From NCBI GenBank assembly GCA_900765465.1, contig CAAFRM010000156.1:1-5763 (forward strand): DNA of 5,763 nt. The letters are read 5' to 3'. The position numbers were made by a program, and so were the translations under genes. Each line of letters opens with the position of its first letter. The first letter of the stretch is position 1. The notes under the pieces are model-generated. The model saw nothing but the letters and a program-made list of their open reading frames with translations, made no database searches and was not told where the DNA came from. This stretch comes from an uncultured Prevotella sp. GTDB taxonomy: Bacteria > Bacteroidota > Bacteroidia > Bacteroidales > Bacteroidaceae. Positions 1 to 5,445 of this stretch are shown here, in pieces.

Positions 1-755
1 GGAATACCAATCTCAACACCTACATAGAAGAAGATACCGATGACACCGAGTACGCAGTGACGGAAAGACCAAGGACTGTGGTCGTACTGCACGTTTTCCT
101 TCTTGATGTTTGGCTCAGGAATAGCTACGAACCAGATGATGAAGAAGGCTGCGATGAATACTGCCATACCGATGAAGAGGAGAGGAGCAACGTCGCTCAT
201 ACTGGTGTTGGCTGTAACAGTACCTACGAGCACACCTGCCAGCAATGGGGTAAGAGTACCACTCAATGAGTTCAATGTACCACCAATCTGAATGAGCTGG
301 TTACCACGGTTACCACCGCCACCGAGCAAGTTCAACATTGGGTTTACCACCGTGTTAAGCATACATACGCAGAAACCGCAGATGAATGCACCCAACAGAT
401 AAATGATGAGGTTGAGGCAAACTGCGCCAGAGCTGAGTGTGAATACTGGGATGTCGTCACCGAAGATGCTTGATAAGTACTGGATCATCAAACCGATTGT
501 ACCGACTGCAAGTGCGATGAGAGCTGTTTTCTTGTAACCCTTGTTTTCGATCATCTTACCTGCAGGAATACCCATAAAGAGGTAAGCGGCGAAGTTCATG
601 AAGTTACCCATCATAGCTGCCCAAGAGTACTTGAAGCCCCAGATGTTGCCAAAAGGTGCTCCCATGTTAGTTACGAACGAGATCATTGCAAAGATAAAAC
701 ACATCGTGATGATTGCAATGACACGACCGTTGTTGTTTCCATTGTTTTGTTCCAT
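1..755 (-). CDS. Sugar MFS transporter (FHS family, glucose/galactose type), N-terminal 251 residues
   Basis: Probable inner-membrane proton-linked sugar importer of the fucose-galactose-glucose:H+ symporter family. The reading frame opens at ATG 755 and stays open to the left edge, so the C-terminal 150 or so residues are missing (family members are about 400-440 residues). After a short Asn-rich polar start (MEQNNGNNNGR), hydrophobic segments lie at about residues 12-32, 44-64, 77-96, 111-136, 160-182 and 190-212, matching the six helices of an MFS N-terminal half. A loop follows (about 213-230, with PEPNIKKE), then the start of helix 7 with FFYVGVEIGI, a motif typical of FucP/GlcP relatives. 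The NTVVNPMLNLLG stretch (134-145) and the GGTLNSLSGTLTPLLAG stretch (158-174) correspond to the conserved NP-containing helix 4 and helix 5 regions. The upstream neighbour is galM, which favours galactose or glucose as substrate; that is inference from context. A terminator lies between the two genes. Confidence 0.9.
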   Translation of the reverse strand, partial: MEQNNGNNNGRVIAIITMCFIFAMISFVTNMGAPFGNIWGFKYSWAAMMGNFMNFAAYLFMGIPAGKMIENKGYKKTALIALAVGTIGLMIQYLSSIFGDDIPVFTLSSGAVCLNLIIYLLGAFICGFCVCMLNTVVNPMLNLLGGGGNRGNQLIQIGGTLNSLSGTLTPLLAGVLVGTVTANTSMSDVAPLLFIGMAVFIAAFFIIWFVAIPEPNIKKENVQYDHSPWSFRHCVLGVIGIFFYVGVEIGI

Positions 756-817
756 TGTTTAAACTTGATAGTTGATATTGTTATTATTTAATGTTTATTC
801 TAGTCAGAATTTTACCG
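756..817 (-). other. AT-rich leader of the sugar transporter gene
   Basis: These 62 bases separate the terminator behind galM from the transporter start codon. They contain a short inverted repeat, ATTCT-AGTC-AGAAT (797-810), and a tandem TTGATA pair next to the start (about 764-776 on the plus strand). I see no good TAnnTTTG element and no Shine-Dalgarno sequence. Whether the transporter is expressed by read-through from galM or from a promoter of its own cannot be decided from the sequence. Confidence 0.4.
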
Positions 818-866
818 CAAAAAGGAGTGGCTGCCTCGAAGTTCTCTTTCAGAGGCAGCAACTCCT
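818..866 (-). terminator. Intrinsic terminator after galM
   Basis: Read on the minus strand, AGGAGT(T)GCTGCCTC pairs with GAGGCAGC(C)ACTCCT. This gives an 8-bp GC-rich inner stem (852-859 with 830-837) and a 6-bp outer stem (861-866 with 823-828) separated by one mismatch, with a 14-nt loop. The stem runs straight into TTTTT (823-819) and then G. It begins 22 bp beyond the galM stop codon, the usual place for a rho-independent terminator. It could also act as a partial terminator that lowers transporter expression relative to galM. Confidence 0.85.
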
Positions 867-888
867 ATCTGATTATTAATGATTTATC

Positions 889-1974
889 TTATTTCTCTAC
901 ACCAAACTTGTAGATGGTCTTCTGGGTATAGGTCTCACCTGGACACAATCTGCAGCTTGGGAAGTAAGGGTGGTTAGGTGTGTCTGGGAACTTCTGTGCC
1001 TCGAAGCATACTGCGCTGCGGCGTGGGAAGGTTGCACCATGCTGACCCTTGAAGTCTGCCAGGAAGTTACCTGTGTACATCTGCAGACCTGGCTCTGTGG
1101 TGTAAACCTCCATGGTGCGGCAGCTTACAGGATCCTTGATGCGAGCAGCAAAGCTCAACTCGCCCTCTTCCTTCTTGTTCAATACATAGTTATGGTCGTA
1201 ACCAGAACCATTCTTAATCTGCTCATCATCTGCATTGATGTCCTGTCCGATTGGCTTTGGAGTGCGGAAATCGAATGGAGTACCCTCTACCTTCAATATC
1301 TCACCTGTAGGGATAGATGTCTCATCTATAGGGAGATAGTAGTCTGCGTTAACCTGACAGATGATGTTGTCAATTGTTGGGGTAGGATTAGCAATACCCT
1401 GGATTGAGAAGAACGCATGGTGAGTGAGGTTGCAGATGGTCATCTTGTTGGTGGTTGCCTGATACTTGATGACGAACTCGTTGTCGTCTGTCAAGGTATA
1501 AGCCACCCAGACAGTCAATTCACCTGAGAAACCTTCCTCGCCGTATGGGCTGGTGTACTTCAGGACAACTGCGTTGTCGCTCATGCGAGTAGCATCCCAA
1601 ACATGTGCGTGGAATCCAGTAGGACCTCCATGCAAGTGGTTCTTGCCATTGTTGCATGCTAACTGATACTCCTTGCCATGAAGAGTAAACTTACCCTCCT
1701 TAATACGGTTACCGTATCGACCGATGAGCGTGCTCAAGAAAGGCTCAGGTGAGTTGATGACGTCCTGGATGTTGTCGTGACCCTGAACGAGGTTGGCATA
1801 GTTGCCGTCCTTGTCTGGCATCATGATAGCTACAACAGCACCACCGTAGTTCGTCACAGCAACCTCGTTGCCCTGATTGTTTCTCAACACGAAGAGATCA
1901 GTCTTCTTTCCCTGTACTGTGGTCTGAAAATCTTCTCTTTTCAAACCACACTTGTTAACTGGTTCTGTATTCAT
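889..1974 (-). CDS. galM: Galactose mutarotase (aldose 1-epimerase)
   Basis: Interconverts the beta and alpha anomers of galactose (and glucose) so that galactokinase receives the alpha form; first step of the Leloir pathway. The 361-residue length fits the family. Landmarks match the known active site: GRYGNRI (85-91) with the substrate-binding Arg, NHLHGG (112-117) with the first conserved His at 115, CNLTHHAFF (181-189) with the catalytic acid His at 186, GYDHNY (258-263) with Asp 260, and CFEAQKFPD (323-331) with the catalytic base Glu 325. Residue roles come from characterised GalM enzymes. There is no signal peptide, so it is cytoplasmic. The ATG at 1974 is chosen because it lies about 45 nt below a good promoter and no other Met fits. 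The gene has its own promoter, a terminator behind it, and a sugar transporter next. The catalytic motif reads THHAFFS where TNHxxFN is usual; all catalytic residues remain. Confidence 0.95.
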   Translation of the reverse strand: MNTEPVNKCGLKREDFQTTVQGKKTDLFVLRNNQGNEVAVTNYGGAVVAIMMPDKDGNYANLVQGHDNIQDVINSPEPFLSTLIGRYGNRIKEGKFTLHGKEYQLACNNGKNHLHGGPTGFHAHVWDATRMSDNAVVLKYTSPYGEEGFSGELTVWVAYTLTDDNEFVIKYQATTNKMTICNLTHHAFFSIQGIANPTPTIDNIICQVNADYYLPIDETSIPTGEILKVEGTPFDFRTPKPIGQDINADDEQIKNGSGYDHNYVLNKKEEGELSFAARIKDPVSCRTMEVYTTEPGLQMYTGNFLADFKGQHGATFPRRSAVCFEAQKFPDTPNHPYFPSCRLCPGETYTQKTIYKFGVEK

Positions 1975-1983
1975 AATATGTCA

Positions 1984-2042
1984 TTTTTTTAGTTACTCTA
2001 CTTTATGTTCTAAAGTAATCTACTGCAAAGTAACTAAAAAAA
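1984..2042. repeat. Nested inverted repeat over the galM promoter (candidate operator)
   Basis: A perfect 14-bp inverted repeat, TTTTTTTAGTTACT (1984-1997) against AGTAACTAAAAAAA (2029-2042), flanks a 31-bp spacer. Within the spacer sits a second perfect repeat, TACTTTA (1999-2005), TGTTC, TAAAGTA (2011-2017). Variants of AAGTAA therefore recur at 2014-2018 and 2028-2033. The right outer arm covers the -7 element, while the left arm and inner repeat lie between the expected transcription start and the galM ATG. This placement suggests binding sites for a regulator that controls galM; the regulator is unknown. The inner repeat could also form a hairpin near the 5' end of the galM mRNA. Confidence 0.6.
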
Positions 2043-2057
2043 AATGAATGTGACAAA
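2026..2057 (-). promoter_or_regulatory. Bacteroidetes-type promoter for galM
   Basis: On the minus strand TTTG (2057-2054) is followed after 20 bp by TTACTTTG (2033-2026). The Bacteroidetes primary-sigma consensus is TTTG, 19-21 bp, then TAnnTTTG; the -7 element here matches 7 of 8 positions. Transcription would start near 2018-2022, leaving a leader of about 45 nt before the galM ATG. This is the only convincing promoter in the window. Confidence 0.7.
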
Positions 2058-2096
2058 TTATTTAGCAATTATTTGATTTAAAAAAACTAAAAATTT

Positions 2097-3350
2097 TCAG
2101 GAGAGCAAATCTGCCACTACATAACTTGAACCGCCAACGAAGACAAAATCGCCCTTTTCTGCATTTTCTATAGCTGCATTATATGCTTCTTTTACAGAAT
2201 GATATAGACTTCCGTGTAAGCCAAGCTTTAATGCAAGTTCGCTCAGTTTCTCTACAGGGATGGCTCTTTTGGTAGAAGGCTGCGTCCAGTAGTATTTTAC
2301 CCGGTTTTCCAGCATTTCCTTCAATAGTTGTAATACGTGCGCCACATCCTTGTCATCCACCATGCCGAAAACGATGTGCTTGGTCTCGGCTTTTACGGAG
2401 TTGATCTGCGGTGCAAGGTAGCTCCAACCGGCGAGATTATGCCCCGTATCGCAGATGGTGAGGGGAGCATCATTGAGCTTTTCCCATCTTCCGCGCAGAC
2501 CAGTCAGTTCGCATACGTGGGCGAATCCTTCACGGATGGCTTCATCACTGATGGCGAGTTTCTGGCGCAGTATATGAAGTGCAGTCAGGATTGTCTTCTT
2601 GTTACGCTCCTGATAGGAACCCTTGAGTTCCATATCCACATCGCTGGGTTCGCTGTTTTCCAGACGGGTTACGTCAAAGTCCTGGGCGAAAAGAATCGGT
2701 GCATTCTCAGCCTTCGCCTTGTTCTCGAATACTGGTCGGGTCTCCGGGAGGTATTCTCCAATGACTACCGGAACGCCAGGCTTGATGATTCCTGCCTTTT
2801 CACCGGCAATCTCGGCAAGGGTGTTGCCCAGGAACTGGGTGTGGTCGAAGCTGATGTTGGTGATGATGGAAAGGATTGGGGTGATGATGTTTGTGCAGTC
2901 GAGTCTTCCGCCCAGTCCCACTTCGATGACTGCATAATCCACCTTCTGCTCTGCGAAGTATTTCAGTGCCATGGCAGTAGTGAGTTCGAAGAAGGATGGA
3001 TGAAGTGGTTCGAAGAAAGCACGGTTCTCTTCAACGAAATCAATGACATACTGCTCCGGAACGCATTCGCCGTTCACTCGGATACGTTCTCTGAAATCTA
3101 CCAGATGGGGAGAAGTGTAGAGGCCTACCTTGTAACCCTGACTTTGGAGAATGGCAGCAAGGGTATGGGAGCTGGATCCTTTGCCGTTGGTTCCGGCAAT
3201 GTGAATGGTCTTGTACTTCTGATGAGGATGACCAAAGTGATTATCCAGGGCGAATGTGGTCTGCAAGCCTGGCTTGTAAGCCTTCGCTCCGATTTTCTCA
3301 AAGACAGGAGTACTGTTGAAGAGATATTCTGTTGTTTCTTGATAATTCAT
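2097..3350 (-). CDS. folC: Bifunctional dihydrofolate synthase / folylpolyglutamate synthase
   Basis: Cytoplasmic Mur-ligase-type enzyme that uses ATP to add L-glutamate to dihydropteroate and then further glutamates to folates. The 417-residue product has the family landmarks in order: P-loop HIAGTNGKGS (50-59), YTSPHL (78-83) and RIRVNG (89-94), FELTTAMA (121-128), EVGLGGRLDCTN (143-154), SFDHTQFLG (167-175), AGEKAGIIK (182-190) with the Lys expected to be carbamylated at 185, LRGRWE (285-290), DTGHN (301-305) equivalent to the usual DGAHN, GMVDDKD (329-335), and VGGSSYVVAD (405-414). The frame is open to an ATG at 3383, but that codon lies inside the U-tract of the preceding terminator and would add an AT-run-encoded tail (MFIHIIIYIEK), so I place the start at 3350, where MNYQETTEYLF begins as in relatives. 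I see no clear promoter and no convincing terminator behind it. It is not an obvious operon partner of either neighbour. Confidence 0.95.
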   Translation of the reverse strand: MNYQETTEYLFNSTPVFEKIGAKAYKPGLQTTFALDNHFGHPHQKYKTIHIAGTNGKGSSSHTLAAILQSQGYKVGLYTSPHLVDFRERIRVNGECVPEQYVIDFVEENRAFFEPLHPSFFELTTAMALKYFAEQKVDYAVIEVGLGGRLDCTNIITPILSIITNISFDHTQFLGNTLAEIAGEKAGIIKPGVPVVIGEYLPETRPVFENKAKAENAPILFAQDFDVTRLENSEPSDVDMELKGSYQERNKKTILTALHILRQKLAISDEAIREGFAHVCELTGLRGRWEKLNDAPLTICDTGHNLAGWSYLAPQINSVKAETKHIVFGMVDDKDVAHVLQLLKEMLENRVKYYWTQPSTKRAIPVEKLSELALKLGLHGSLYHSVKEAYNAAIENAEKGDFVFVGGSSYVVADLLS

Positions 3351-3361
3351 TTTCTCTATAT
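3351..3361 (-). promoter_or_regulatory. Start-codon context of folC identical to that of dnaJ
   Basis: The 11 bases before the folC ATG read ATATAGAGAAA on the minus strand, exactly as before the dnaJ ATG. There is no GGAGG-type Shine-Dalgarno sequence. The AGAAA core could in principle pair with the UUUCU tail common at bacterial 16S rRNA 3' ends; this is inference. It supports 3350 as the folC start. Confidence 0.4.
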
Positions 3362-3380
3362 ATATAATAATGTGTATAAA

Positions 3381-3429
3381 CAAAAAGAGGCAATCCCAAC
3401 ACCGGCGTCAGCCAATGATGAGATTGCCA
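3381..3429 (-). terminator. Intrinsic terminator after the grpE-dnaJ pair
   Basis: On the minus strand GGCAATC (3428-3422) pairs with GATTGCC (3395-3389). Inside it CATTGGC (3417-3411), loop TGAC, and GCCGGTG (3406-3400) form a second 7-bp stem with two G-U pairs. The structure ends in CTTTTTG, with five T at 3386-3382. It lies about 70 bp beyond the dnaJ stop and ends 30 bp before the folC start, so it most simply ends the grpE-dnaJ transcript; a role as a folC leader attenuator is possible. Confidence 0.7.
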
Positions 3430-3497
3430 GTAATCTTTTGTTTGTCTAGAAAGATATTGTTCTCTAGAAATCACTTTCTCCTCATGATGGGAGAGAG
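3430..3497. other. Gap between dnaJ and its terminator
   Basis: No gene is visible here. Two features stand out. An 8-bp stem with one mismatch lies immediately after the dnaJ stop (3490-3497 with 3474-3481) but has no T-tract. TCTAGAAA occurs twice, at 3445-3452 and 3463-3470, with an 18-bp period; each copy contains the palindrome TCTAGA. A TATCTTTC (3456-3449, minus) resembles a -7 element but has no TTTG at the right distance upstream. Confidence 0.35.
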
Positions 3498-4658
3498 TTA
3501 TTTATTGAAGAGATTCTTGATGCTGTCGAAGAGAGACTTCTTGGTAGCCTTGTCGGCCTGGAAGTTCTCGCACTCCTTGAACTTCTTCACCAGTTCCTTC
3601 TCCTCCTTGTTCAGAGTCTTAGGAATATAGACAGTGATGTTCACGATGATGTCTCCTTTTCCGTAACCGTATCCCTGGATGGCTGGCATTCCCTTGCCAC
3701 GAAGGCGAACCTGTTTGCCCGGCTGGGTGCCCGGTTCAATCTTGATGGTGGTCTTTCCCTCCAATGTAGGGATTTCTACCTCACCACCGAGAACGGCTGT
3801 AGAGAAGTCGAGTACGAGATTGTAGTAGAGATCCTTGTCCTTACGTTCAAAGTTCTCGTTCTTTTCTACACGTACAATCACCTGAAGATCGCCGTTTACA
3901 CCATTGTGCTTACCGGCGCCTCCCTTTCCAGGAACTGTTACAACCATTCCATCATCAACGCCAGCAGGGATGTTGATTTCTACAACCTCCTCGCCAGTTA
4001 CGATTCCGTCGCCGCCGCAAGCCTTACACTTGTTCTTGATAATGTGACCTTCGCCGCCGCAAGTAGGGCAGGCAGCCTGGGTCTGCATCGTACCGAACAT
4101 AGAGCGGACAGTGCGAACGGTGTAACCAGTTCCGTGACAGGTCGGGCAGGTCTCTGGCTGAGAACCACTCTCGCATCCTGTACCATGGCAAGAAGAACAT
4201 GGAACGTCCTTGCGAATCTTGAACTTCTTGGTGCAACCTGCGTAAGCCTCTTCCAAAGTAAGCTTAGCCTGTACACGCAAGTCTCTACCCTGGTACTGCT
4301 GTGGCTGGGCACTTCCGCCAAATCCGCCGAAACCGCCACCGAATCCACCGTGACCGCCGAAGATGTCGCCAAACATCGAGAAGATGTCGTTCATGTCCAT
4401 GCCTGCGCCACCGCCGAAACCGCCAAATCCTCCCTGAGGACCGTTGAATCCAAACTGATCGTACTGCTGGCGCTTCTGAGGGTCGTGAAGAACCTCGTAT
4501 GCTTCGGCAGCTTCCTTGAATTTTTCCTCAGCCTCCTTGTTGCCAGGGTTGCGGTCTGGATGATATTTGATGGCTATCTTGCGGTAAGCCTTCTTAATTT
4601 CGTCTTCTGATGCCTGCTTATCTACGCCCAGCACCTCGTAATAGTCTCTCTTTGCCAT
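3498..4658 (-). CDS. dnaJ: Molecular chaperone DnaJ (Hsp40, type I)
   Basis: J-domain co-chaperone that binds unfolded clients and stimulates the DnaK ATPase in the cytoplasm. At 386 residues it is a full-length type I protein. The J domain spans about 4-70 with the essential HPD at 33-35. A Gly/Phe-rich linker follows (about 70-118) with the helix DIFSMFGDIF (91-100). The zinc-binding region has all four CxxCxGxG repeats, beginning at Cys 154, 171, 197 and 211, so both zinc sites should form. The C-terminal client-binding domains cover about 222-350, with the usual IPAGVDDG and RLRGKGMP motifs. A Lys-rich tail ends the protein. The ATG at 4658 opens directly on the conserved MAKRDYYEVLGV and lies 13 bp after the grpE stop, so the two genes are almost certainly co-transcribed. 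Nothing is missing or broken. Confidence 0.98.
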   Translation of the reverse strand: MAKRDYYEVLGVDKQASEDEIKKAYRKIAIKYHPDRNPGNKEAEEKFKEAAEAYEVLHDPQKRQQYDQFGFNGPQGGFGGFGGGAGMDMNDIFSMFGDIFGGHGGFGGGFGGFGGSAQPQQYQGRDLRVQAKLTLEEAYAGCTKKFKIRKDVPCSSCHGTGCESGSQPETCPTCHGTGYTVRTVRSMFGTMQTQAACPTCGGEGHIIKNKCKACGGDGIVTGEEVVEINIPAGVDDGMVVTVPGKGGAGKHNGVNGDLQVIVRVEKNENFERKDKDLYYNLVLDFSTAVLGGEVEIPTLEGKTTIKIEPGTQPGKQVRLRGKGMPAIQGYGYGKGDIIVNITVYIPKTLNKEEKELVKKFKECENFQADKATKKSLFDSIKNLFNK

Positions 4659-4669
4659 TTTCTCTATAT
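4659..4669 (-). promoter_or_regulatory. Start-codon context of dnaJ
   Basis: Almost the whole 13-bp gap between grpE and dnaJ is ATATAGAGAAA on the minus strand. There is no purine-rich GGAGG site. The same 11 bases precede the folC ATG, which suggests a favoured AT-rich initiation context. Its function is inferred. Confidence 0.35.
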
Positions 4670-4671
4670 TT

Positions 4672-5343
4672 TTATTGACCTACTGCTACTTTAGCGTGAC
4701 GAATCACCTTGTCATTGAGGGTGTAACCAGTCTGTACGCAGTCGATTACCTTACCCTTCTTGTCATCGCCCATTCCTGGTACCATAGCGATTGCCTCGTG
4801 GAAATCTACATCGAAATCCTTGTCTGCTGTCTCAATCTTCTTCACGCCGAGACCTTCGAGTGTCTTGATGAACTTGTTGAAAATCATCTGTACACCTTCC
4901 TTGATAGCCTTAGGATCTTCGCTCTTGTCGGCGAGTGCGCGCTCAAAGTCGTCGAGGATAGGAAGGATGGCAGAGATGGTCTTCTCACCACCATTGAGAA
5001 TCAGTTCTGTCTTCTCCTTCATGGTGCGCTTGCGGTAGTTCTCAAACTCGGCAGTCTTGTAAAGCAAGGCCTTCTTGAGCTCTTCTACTTCCTGCTGCGC
5101 CTTCTTCAGAGGGTCAACTTCTGCCTTGTCTGCCGCATTGTCAGTATTCTCTGTCTGATTGTCAGCATCTGCCGACTTTGTGTCAGCCTTTTCCGCATTC
5201 TGCTCATCAGCCTTATTCTCGACGTTATCGTTATTCTGGGTAGCGTTCTGTTCTCCATTCTCATTGAGAACCTGCTCCTTTGCGTTACCGTCCTCTATAT
5301 TAATTTTCTTTTCTTTTGACATAGCCTTAATTTTTTTAAACAT
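4672..5343 (-). CDS. grpE: Nucleotide exchange factor GrpE
   Basis: Releases ADP from DnaK so that it can cycle with DnaJ; acts as a cytoplasmic dimer. The 223-residue product has a long charged, Asn/Gln/Ala-rich, probably disordered start (about 9-78), then the dimer coiled coil from about 79 to 112 with EFENYRKRTMKEK (99-111). The helical segment SAILPILDDFERAL (124-137) follows. The C-terminal beta domain includes FDVDFHEAIAMVPG (177-190) and VQTGYTLNDKVIRHAKVAV (203-221), the family signature. It is about 25 residues longer than E. coli GrpE, all in the N-terminal tail. Two ATG codons are possible: 5343 (MFKKIKAMSKEKK) and 5322 (MSKEKK). I list the longer form, but the shorter is equally plausible because the seven extra residues are AT-run-encoded and not conserved. 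dnaJ follows after 13 bp. dnaK and hrcA are absent here, and no CIRCE element (TTAGCACTC-N9-GAGTGCTAA) lies upstream. Confidence 0.95.
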   Translation of the reverse strand: MFKKIKAMSKEKKINIEDGNAKEQVLNENGEQNATQNNDNVENKADEQNAEKADTKSADADNQTENTDNAADKAEVDPLKKAQQEVEELKKALLYKTAEFENYRKRTMKEKTELILNGGEKTISAILPILDDFERALADKSEDPKAIKEGVQMIFNKFIKTLEGLGVKKIETADKDFDVDFHEAIAMVPGMGDDKKGKVIDCVQTGYTLNDKVIRHAKVAVGQ

Positions 5344-5369
5344 GATTATTCTTTTATTGGTTGTTTTGA

Positions 5370-5410
5370 CAAAAAGTGTGCCAACTCGATTCTCATCGAA
5401 TTGGCACTTG
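5370..5410 (-). terminator. Strong intrinsic terminator after the ABC-F gene
   Basis: On the minus strand GTGCCAATTCGAT (5407-5395) pairs with ATCGAGTTGGCAC (5390-5378) over 13 bp with one G-U pair, closed by a GAGA (GNRA-type) tetraloop. It is followed by AC and TTTTT (5375-5371). It begins about 38 bp beyond the ABC-F stop and ends 27 bp before the first possible grpE start, so it separates the two transcription units. The plus strand has no T-run behind the stem, so it works in one direction only. Confidence 0.9.
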
Positions 5411-5445
5411 TATAAAACTAAATGAATTAATATGTTTTTCTATTA

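Noticed and set aside
57..291. Two short plus-strand open frames at the left edge
   Set aside because: They are antisense to the transporter, whose minus-strand frame is open across the whole region with membrane helices and FHS-family motifs.
2058..2096. Terminator for folC in the T-rich stretch after its stop codon
   Set aside because: There is a run of T but no GC-containing stem; the only inverted repeats are short A/T palindromes, so it cannot be supported.
3351..3383. Longer folC start at ATG 3383
   Set aside because: The codon falls within the U-tract of the upstream terminator and would add only an Ile-rich tail; the ATG at 3350 fits family starts.
2337..3449. A 370-codon open frame on the plus strand, antisense to folC
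   Set aside because: It lies almost wholly over folC, which has full family motifs. The translation is Cys/Ser/Val-rich with no recognisable domain, as expected of a shadow frame.
3474..3497. Hairpin directly after the dnaJ stop as a terminator
   Set aside because: The stem has one mismatch and is followed by GTGATTTCTAG, with no T-tract. The hairpin at 3389-3428 with five T is the better terminator.
4300..4440. GC-rich repetitive tract with recurring CCGCC/CCACC units
   Set aside because: It encodes the Gly/Phe-rich linker of DnaJ; the repetition comes from Gly-Gly-Phe codons.
3906..5319. Plus-strand open frames of 234 codons (3906-4610) and 214 codons (4675-5319)
   Set aside because: They are antisense to dnaJ and grpE, show no domain, and have low-complexity Leu/Val/Ser translations. 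Gene order and motifs explain the minus strand fully.
5344..5445. CIRCE/HrcA operator upstream of grpE
   Set aside because: The inverted repeat here (GTGCCAA/TTGGCAC with a GAGA loop and T-tract) is a terminator; neither TTAGCACTC nor GAGTGCTAA is present.
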